From the NCBI GenBank assembly GCA_951804985.1, contig OX638130.1:86151069-86215068 (forward strand): 64,000 nucleotides of DNA, given 5' to 3'. Under the pieces are notes generated by a model. The model was not told the origin of the DNA. It did not search any database and worked only from the letters and a program-made list of their open reading frames with translations. Source of the DNA: Dryomyza anilis (taxonomy: Eukaryota; Arthropoda; Insecta; Diptera; Dryomyzidae). The translations under genes were made by a program, and so were the position numbers. Positions 56,201-64,000 of this stretch are shown here, piece by piece (within the stretch, counting starts at the first letter, position 1; each line of letters begins with the position of its first letter).

Positions 56201-56970
56201 GTTTTTTGTTGACTTTTTCAGGTGTTGATCTGGTGGTCGATTTTCATTATAAAATCAAAGTTAAAAATACATTAAAATGTCGTTCATGAATACATTTTTA
56301 TAATGTAAACAAGTTTTCTATCAAAATATGATGCAAAACAAATGTGTAGATTTTTTCTCCAAATTTGATAAAAACGTAGATTGGGCCACTCAAGGTACGT
56401 AGGTTGGGCCACCCATTTTCTTATTATTAGAAGCACTCACAAAGATGTTCCTAGCATAAAATTGCTCAAATGCAACTGTCATATTGATACTTATTAATAT
56501 AGAGTGTCTGTATTAAAATTTTTTAATTAATTTTGAATGATTTTTCAATTTAAGGTTTTCGGTTCACATTTACGTATAAAATATCATAATGAATAACCAT
56601 CATTAGTTTATGATTTTGTAGGTTCCATTTATTGAAAAATAATACAGGTGTGTTGAAAAACGAGAATGTAATTAAAATAATTCATTTTCGGTCTTTTTTT
56701 AAAAGGTATTTAACGATTTCTCGTGGTGGCTCAACCTACGGACCATTTTTTGTTGCATATTTTGTTCTTTAGAAAGTAGGCTGTATTTATTTAAATTTAT
56801 ATGTAACCATAAAAGTTTTTTCTATATAAAATAGCCCATTAAATGCACTTTAAATTGGTATACATATATAATTCCATTAACTTGTTTGTACATAAAATGT
56901 TATAGACAAAATCAAAACTATGTCCAACCTGTGGACATTTCCCCTAGTAATGTTGTACACTTTTTATGTA
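56201..56970. other. A+T-rich stretch, no gene seen
   Basis: 'gattgggccactcaaggta' and 'ggttgggccacccatttt' repeat near 56380-56420. Nothing else was recognised. Confidence 0.4.
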
Positions 56971-58020
56971 CACTCTAAACAAGGAATGTTTATAAAATAC
57001 TTGTGGAAATCTATCGGTTACTTCTGGTAAATACATTTTGGCTGCCAGAAATACTTATTGTTAGTCGTAAATAATAATGGCTTATTGCAAACAATTACAC
57101 AATTCTAGTGTTTGAACAAAAGAAAAATCTAATTTCTTAAAAACATTTAAAATGTTTCCCAAGAACACTTTATAAAAGTAACTTCAATTATTACTCCCAA
57201 ACACTCATTTGTTACTAGTAAATAAAAAAATTGTTTAAGATAAGTAATAAATACATGATATTTCTTTGAGGCAAACACTTAGTGTTTCCTAGAACGCAAT
57301 CTATTTTAAAAGTGTTTGCCCTAAATACTAATAGCTTCTCGGAAAAAATGCTACATTGAAAGTGTTTGCCCCAAAAACCGTACAGCTGGTCACAAAAGAT
57401 ACATCACTTGAACAATTGAACTTACCCGTGTCATGCAACACTTGCACGAATAAACGTGGATAAGCCTCTTTTGTCGAAAAAGAAGCAAAATTTTCTTAAT
57501 GTGCGACATCTGAATCTAATTATTATCATCAATTCATCATAATCGATATTCACATCATCCAAAACAGATGACTGCAGAAACACTGCCGCAATTCTGTGCT
57601 AATCATCTGACGAAAACCCAGTCAGTTTAGACGACGCGTCCAACGTTTACGAGACTTGTCGAATAATCTACCCTGGAATTCTGTATTCTTTGACATGTCG
57701 CGTAAATGAGTGGCTGCCGCAATAATAAAACCTTTTCTTTGACTGTATTTGGAGACACTACAAATATTTGCCGACAACACTTCAAATATTTTTGGCAAAC
57801 ACTACCAAATTTTGAAATCTTTGTGGGAAACACATCAAATATTTGTGGGAAACACTTTTCGTGTTTGTGGCAAACACTTTAAATATTTGTGGGAAAAACT
57901 TTTCGTATTTGTGAGTAACACTTTTCGTGTTTGTGGGAAAAACTTTTGATAATTTGTGAGAAACACTTCGATTATTTCCTACAAATGAACATTTTAGTGT
58001 TTGTTTGAGAAAGTGTTTAC
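56971..58020 (+). mobile_element. AAACACTT-type element, copy 2, uninterrupted
   Basis: It starts 'cactctaaacaaggaatgtt' and ends 'gtttgagaaagtgtttac'. The last 280 bp holds about ten copies of 'tttgtgggaaacac'. The first 400 bp has 'aaacact' and 'agtgtttgcc' motifs. The middle has 'gttgcatgcaa'-like host-type sequence without an intact frame. At 1,050 bp it is the reference for copy 1 at 577-2938 and shows both insertion sites of that copy unoccupied. Confidence 0.65.
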
Positions 58021-59039
58021 AGAAAACGATTTTTTTTTTGTATTAACTACAAAATGTAGTTAATTTTAATACGTATTTAGTTAAGTTTTGAATAGAAATT
58101 TAGTTTATGCGCCCTTTGCTTATCGAAAACAATTCCATCAATATTATGAATATGAATATGTTTTTATTTTAAAGACATTCTTTTTAATTAGATATATATT
58201 CATATCCCTGTCGGTTTTCGATTTTATTATCTAACGAGTTTTTTTTATTATTATCAACACTTATAAATTCATTCAAATTAAAAAAAATATTCATGTTTAA
58301 ATAAATTTTTTTATTATATTACAAATGTTTACGTGAATAGTTTTCACTTTAAATTTTTAAACTAAAACAGAACCATTCAATTTTATGGATAACATTTTTC
58401 ATCCAGTTTATGGCCAATATGCAAAATGAATACCAACAAAACTTATGTTATAAGCAGCTAGCTTAAGTTCATTAATTAAATTAAATTTAAGAAATAATAC
58501 TGTGCTGCCCCATAATTTAAACTTAGAAATTAAATTAAATTGCAACGCATTGTATTTGTGAGATACTTGTGTGAGTGTGTGTGGGACAACAACAAATGCA
58601 TCTAATGATCAAATTGCAGCATTTCAAACACAACTGAGGGGATTAAAATTCAACATGTCCTGCAATGTGTATTGTTGTTGTTTTTGTAGGTTGCATAACA
58701 TGTGAATATTGCACTAAAAGATATTTATACTAAAACTTATAAAACAACAACGACAACAACCAACCAACCAGCCAACCACTTTAACCTCTGCTTTTTCACA
58801 TCGTCCCCCGTCTAAAGTACCCGCCCCACGTTTCAAAGTACTCGCCGTTGAAAAGCAGCACTTTGGGCAGAGCAGTAAATACCGTTAAATGCACCTACGA
58901 ATGTGGACCGAACGAATGAACGACGAACGAATGCGTAGCCCGCAAATGCAAAATACAAATTTTGGCCAAAATACCTCTGGCATCGAGATATATACGTCGT
59001 AGATATAGATGTGGAAAGACCACATGCACCACACATAGA
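58021..59039. other. No gene recognised; GC-richer at 58780-58990
   Basis: 'gtctaaagtacccgccccac' and 'caaagtactcgccg' lie in a locally GC-richer part that may be single-copy. Frames there are short and without motif. Confidence 0.35.
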
Positions 59040-60045
59040 TACACGCAGAGAAAACAAAATATGGTTGCAACATGATCAACTATACTATGTTCTCTACAAT
59101 CATAGATGGTTGTTGCAAATGTTATGTTCTATTTTATTTCAACAATAATAAGGTGGCTATAATCATATATATTATAATAAAATGATTGTCTTTCTGAAAA
59201 GCCAAAATATGGTTGATAGAAACCATGTTATGGTTACGAAAAATATGGCTGCGATGAATATATGGTAAATAAAAATCATAAAATGATATTATCAATCCTT
59301 TAGTTAAAATAATATAGTAAAATACTAAATTATACTACAATAGAATTATGTATTTTATGATTGTAAATAATAAATGATCATTTAATGATTCTTAATATCA
59401 TGGTATGATTGGTATTGAACATATTTTGTTCGTGGAAGTTTTTATGGTAACCATAACATGATTCATTTTAGCATATTTTGATTTTTTTACTATATTATGA
59501 TAAGTAAATGATTAAGAATATCTTGCTATGATCCCGTGCTCGTGTTTTCAAATTCATGAAAAGTTCTAAAACAAATTTCAGTGAGCATGCTATGTTTGCA
59601 GATAATGTTTGTCTCATTATGTCGAAATAATGTTGGGATATATCAAATTCTTGCCATTCATTGTGTCTTTAATTGATATATATATATAAATAAAATAATA
59701 AAATTAAATAAAATATTCATTAATTAAATAAAATATTCATTAATTAAATAAAATATTCATTAATTAAATAAAATATTCATTAATTAAATATTTTAAATCT
59801 TTTTATAATTACTCATATATGTAATCATAATATGAACACTGGTCACGAAGAAACACTGTGAAATCGCAATGCGGTCACTGAAGACCATAGTGTGGATGTG
59901 TGGAATCATAATATGGTCATTGAAGACCAAAGTATGGTTATCCGAAATCGTAATGTGGTCACTGTGGATCATATAAGACATATTATATGATTGCCTACAA
60001 CCGTAATGCCAATCCTAGTATAAACCATGTTTTGTTTCTGCATGT
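59040..60045. mobile_element. TACAC-ended element, ATGGTT type
   Basis: The tips 'tacacgcagagaaaacaaaa' and 'tgttttgtttctgcatgta' are inverted, followed inward by 'tatggtt' and 'aaacca'. Many 'atatggtt', 'aaccat' and 'tcataatatgg' motifs fill both subterminal regions. At 1,006 bp it has no coding capacity; the 62-codon minus frame is built from the repeated motif. Confidence 0.75.
59702..59790 (+). repeat. 20-bp AT minisatellite
   Basis: 'taattaaataaaatattcat' is repeated four times perfectly, plus a partial copy. Confidence 0.95.
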
Positions 60046-60084
60046 ATATTAAACGATGCATAAGATATATCGGACATTTTTTTT

Positions 60085-60895
60085 TTCACTAAAAATTCAC
60101 TTTTTAACTAAAAATTCAATTTTTCACTAAAAATTCAATTTTTCACTAAAAATTCAATTTTTCACTAAAAATTCAATTTTCACTAAAAATTCAATTTTTT
60201 TACTAAATTTTTAATTTTTCACTAAAAATTAAAATTTTCACTAAAATTTCAATTTTTTACTAAAAATTCAATTTTCCTCTAAAAATTAAATTTTTCAATA
60301 AAAATTCAATTTTCACTAAAAATTCAATTTTTTACTAAATTTTTAATTTTTCACTAAAAATTAAAATTTTCACTAAAATTTCAATTTTTCACTAAAAATT
60401 CAATTTTCCTCTAAAAATTAAATTTTTCAATAAAAATTCAAATTTTCACTAAAAATTCAAATTTTCACTAAAAATTCAATTTTTCACTAAAAATTCAATT
60501 TTTACTCAAAATTCAATTTTTCACTAAAAATTCAATTTTTCACTAAAAATTTAATTGTCCTCTAAAAATTAAATTTTTCACTAAAAATTCAATTTTTCAC
60601 TAAAAATTCAATTTTTCACTAAAAATTCAATTTTTCACTAAAAATTTAATTGTCCTCTAAAAATTAAATTTTTCACTAAAAATTCAATTTTTCACAAAAA
60701 TTTCAATTGTCCTCTAAAAATTAAATTTTTCAATACAAATTCAAATTTTCACTAAAAATTCAATTTTTCACTAAAAATCAATGTTTCACTAAAAAATTAA
60801 ATTTTCACTAAAAATTTAATTTTGCACTAAAAATTTAATTTTTCACTAAAAATTCAATTTTTAACTAAAACTATAATTTTTACTAAAAGTTTATT
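60085..60895 (+). repeat. 19-bp satellite (CACTAAAAATTCAATTTTT), second locus
   Basis: About 40 units of the same satellite as 48100-48800, in the same orientation. Blocks such as 'ttttcctctaaaaattaaat' recur, showing a higher-order repeat of several units. It follows closely on the ATGGTT-type element. Confidence 0.95.
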
Positions 60896-62329
60896 TTTGA
60901 AATTTTAAAAACAAAATTTTTGTTATCTCTGATTTCCCCCCGTGTATCTCCAAAAAGCATTGCATGTGAATAGTGCATCTAATGCTGCATTGTATTTGTC
61001 GCACACACACATCCGACCAAAAATACAAATATACGTTAGCAAACTTAATACCAAATTCAAAAACATCGAAATCCTTTCAATGGACGTTGCGTTGTTGCAC
61101 CAATTGCTACTGCTGCTGCTGGTTGACAACAACGGCAATAGAAGCAACGTTGCCAACATGTCGACCACCTGAGTGTCGGCATTTTGCCAAATATTGGTAG
61201 AAAAACAACATCAAACAGTACTATGTGCTGCATAATATAAAAACGAAAAAAGAGAAAAAATAATAAAACAATACAAACATTTTGGCAAATGTATTTGAAA
61301 TTCTGAAATATTGAAATTTGCACAAAAGTGCCAAAAACAATAGCAACTGTTGTTCCAAATAGGTTTCATTTTGTCAGCACCAATATGTATTAAGCCAACT
61401 GAAATTCGGTTATTTTATTTTTTTGTTTGTTAAATGACATTGTCAAAATTTGTTTATTCGCAATTGCATGGCATTCTACTATGTCGTCTGTTTGTTTGGT
61501 TACCATTCGGAAATTTGTTTTTCAACAAATGATTATGGCTTGTTCGGAATAGCAAATATGTTAAAATACCTGCTGAAGGATCCCTATTTTTAGCTTTGTT
61601 CAGTGTCATTGTTCGTTGGAGTTGTACCTGCTGTGTCACATTGTTCTAAATAATTTATATATCTAGCCATGTCTGGCATTTGGGCCAATATTTCTCCATT
61701 ACTGGTTTAGAGTACGGATTATATGTATATTAAAAATCATACTACTCAACACAATTTTACTTATGAGCATTCCTTACATCATTTGTATACGATTTTAAAA
61801 AGCAAAACAATTACACTACTCAACACGATATTCCCTATGGACATCCCTATATATATTAATTCTACATAATTCGCTGTTGCTGATGTTGACTGCATACTCA
61901 GTTCTTTCTTATTATCTAAGGTTTTTAAGAAAATTTGCAATCAAAATTTTAAACTCTTTTTACTCACTATTTTGAATTTTAAAAAATATAGTACTGTTGA
62001 AAAATAGTTTTTAGAAAAATTTTAAGCGGATTTTTTTTTGTAATTGTCAGGACTAATTTTAATATATTAATGATCCATATACATTTTTAGGATATTTTAA
62101 ACTAAACTAGAATTAAATATATTTGGTTTTAAAAATCCAAATCCATTTTTTTAATTCCTATTTTAGGATTCAATGTTAAACAACAAAATAATTTATGCTT
62201 ATTCAGAGATTATTCAAAACTAACTATCAAAATTAATAATTTTTTCCTATATGATTTTCTTTTTTAAATACTCCATGTAAACATAATTTTAGTACTCTTT
62301 TATAAGCAATTTTTGTGTAGGCCAAGACT
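60896..62329. other. Mixed-composition stretch, no gene recognised
   Basis: 60930-61200 is GC-richer with 'ttgctactgctgctgctgg' and is open on both strands, without a motif. 61400-61680 is also less biased and may be single-copy. The rest is A+T-rich. Confidence 0.3.
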
Positions 62330-63155
62330 GGTGTGGTGAGTTTTGGACGAGAACTAATTAATCATTCCCTTGGTTTGCTAGTTCCAGCTAAGTATTGGGT
62401 ACTTCTAGCACCAGAACCACCTTACCTGTAGTGAAGAATAACTTTATCGCATTGGAAACGAAGTCAATGGAAGGGACATGGGAGCTAGTCTTATATCTGA
62501 ACATCTCCATGGAATCCCTACCATAAAGAGAGCATATCTGAGAATATGATATAAAAATCTTATGATCACATGATTTACAGATGTATCAATAACTGAAGAA
62601 GGAACCCGAGCAGAAACCGGCCCAAGCTTGATACACTACTGCAACAGGAATACAAAATTCTGGACCAAGCATAATAAGTACACAGACTTTGCTAAAGACG
62701 GGCATTGGAGTGTTAAGATCTGCTAGTACGAAATAAGTATTGGGTACTCCTAGAACTAGAACCACTTTACCAGTTCTTACAGAGGGTAATGAAAGGAGTA
62801 TTTTATCGCATGGGAAACGAAGGCAATGGAAAGGGCATAAGAGTCAGGGAAGCTAGTCATATATCTGAACATCTCCCTGAAATCACAACCATACAGACCA
62901 CAACTCTAAAAGATTCAATTTCGCGAAAAACTCAGCAACAAAAAGCAATGAAAGAACATATCTGACTCATACGAATGATATAAAAAAGCATATGATCACA
63001 TGGTTTACAGATTGATCAATAACTGATGAATCCATTTTGAACTCGAGCAGTGGGAAACTTAACAGCATCTTTTTAAGTGGATATATGCGCTATTGACTGA
63101 TGTATATAGTTCAATATTGAAAGGAACTATACCTACAAGAATATAGCAGTCCTAT

Positions 63156-63345
63156 CAAACAGCCAGGCGGTCATTAGTTTAGGCATTAGTATTATTTGAG
63201 GTTACCCCTAAACTGGTATGATAATGCCTAGGTCAAATTAGAAAACTAGGTTGACAAACAATGTAACCATACTTTGCGTCACTGGACACAAGGGAATATA
63301 AGATAATGATGATTAGTTAGCTAAGAAAGGGGCCACGACAAAACT
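63156..63345 (+). pseudogene. LINE RNase H domain, broken
   Basis: In one frame 63156-63345 reads VLSNSQAVISLGIS, then after several stops VTILCVTGHKGI and, after two more, LAKKGA. In LINEs of the I/R1/LOA/Jockey group with RNase H the corresponding blocks are 'SDSQAA..AL' and 'V.GH.GI.GNE.AD.LA..GA'. The Asp of the first block is replaced by Asn and the frame has five or more stops. No enzyme can be made. Confidence 0.6.
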
Positions 63346-63543
63346 CATAGGAAAAGATTACTGCGGGAAGAACAATCAAACATATGATTGGTTGGGGCTA
63401 CCAAAGCTACGACAATCAAAGAAAGTTATTGGGATGTACAACTTTAAGAACAACTTAAGAATTTTTACAGGATTTCTTAGGGGCCATGACAAAACTGATG
63501 GGCAAAACAATACTACGGGAAGAACAATCAAATATATGGTTGG

Positions 63544-63771
63544 TTGGGGCTAATAAAGCTACGACTGTCTAAGAAATTTAATGGGATCTATAACCTTAAA
63601 AGATTCAAAGAATGTATTAAATTAACAAAGAACAACTTAACAAGATTTCTCACATGTCACTGCAGACTTGGAGAACAACTTACAAGAATAAGTATACAAT
63701 CCGACAGGACATGTAGATTCTGTTTGGAGGAGTATGAAAACCCAGTGCACATTCTGGAAACTTGTTCCTGA
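63544..63771 (+). pseudogene. LINE ORF2 C-terminal Cys/His segment
   Basis: A 75-codon frame ends LTCHCRLGEQLTRI, then CRFCLEEYENPVHILETCS. The order 'GHC.L..HL.RI......CR.C.EE.E...HIL..C' is typical of the zinc-binding-like tail after RNase H in several insect LINE clades. It is open because the relic happens to lack stops here; upstream frames are broken. The true start is far upstream and lost. Confidence 0.7.
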
Positions 63772-64000
63772 GTGCATTAGACTAGAGGAAAAAAAATCCT
63801 AGATTCACTCAACCAAGTTAAACTGATATGAGGACAATTAAACCGCTGGATTGGCGGAGGTCAAATAGAAGGATTACAATTACCAGAAACCCTACCAACT
63901 TAATATTACATAACTACTCTTCAGCAAATCAAAATACTACTGAATTCACTAAGGAGGTATCACAGTTGAGAGCTCTATCAGGTCTCTATTAGGTCTCCAG

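Larger units (their letters stand above)
62330..64000 (+). mobile_element. Decayed 3' part of a LINE retrotransposon
   Basis: From about 62380 to the window end, composition is less A+T-rich and scattered translations match LINE ORF2: an RNase H domain with stops (63156-63345) and a terminal Cys/His motif (63655-63770). Two internal duplications are visible: 'aagtattgggtact' blocks at about 62392 and 62737, and 'aggggccacgacaaaact' blocks at about 63329 and 63480. The element carries on past the window end or ends near it. Confidence 0.6.

Noticed and set aside
62335..62350. Match of 'ggtgtggtgagttttgg' to the 15-bp satellite
   Set aside because: A single short match with no array around it; probably chance.

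Overview
This window reads as non-coding, repeat-packed nuclear DNA of an insect, most likely a higher fly (Diptera, Brachycera). The reasons are its strong A+T bias (by eye about 70%), several copies of a DINE-1/INE-1-like element carrying the fly-typical 'gacagacggacat ... gggtataaaa' end, tRNA-derived SINEs, Tc1/mariner relics and a Transib-like element. The species cannot be named from this sequence. I find no intact host protein gene, rRNA or functional tRNA. Nearly every long open frame is a by-product of a tandem repeat or lies inside a decayed transposon. The window may lie in a large intron or between genes.

Layout. 0-6.6 kb: a stack of small elements, including an AAACACTT-type element (577-2938) split by a mariner-derived foldback and by a TACAC-ended element, then further MITE-like elements laid end to end. 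7-10 kb: a CpG-rich patch, a 175-bp tandem repeat and two GC-richer patches of unknown nature. 11.9-13.2 kb: a TA-flanked maT-like (DD37D) mariner with a shortened transposase. 13.7-18.3 kb: a DINE-like copy, then a ~208-bp tandem array split by a 2.8-kb TACAC-ended element that holds further elements. 20.5-26.1 kb: a region bounded by ~350-bp inverted repeats; inside it a SINE is split by a 1,341-bp Transib-like element with 5-bp target duplication. 28.4-31.7 kb: MITEs, an intact SINE with target duplication, and a mariner deletion derivative. 34-39 kb: a four-unit array of a 291-bp unit built around a MITE, foldbacks and another SINE. 39.4-40 kb: CAG/CAA-rich DNA. 41.1-44.7 kb: an unclassified mobile element that carries a 1.4-kb array of a 15-bp minisatellite and six copies of a 280-bp module; shorter relatives lie at 50.4 and 51.9-52.6 kb. 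46-49 kb: a 48-bp array and a 19-bp satellite. 49.5-50.1 kb: a second CpG-rich patch. 54.8-60.9 kb: a transposase relic, a DINE-like copy, a second AAACACTT element, an ATGGTT-type element and the same 19-bp satellite again. 62.3 kb to the end: the decayed 3' part of a LINE with RNase H and a terminal Cys/His motif.

The genes here do not form a pathway. What the window shows is how transposons, nested insertion, foldback formation and satellite growth have built a stretch of fly genome. The strongest observations are the Transib-like insertion with its empty-site comparison, one terminal signature shared by at least six otherwise dissimilar MITE families, and a mobile element that carries and apparently spreads a 15-bp satellite.
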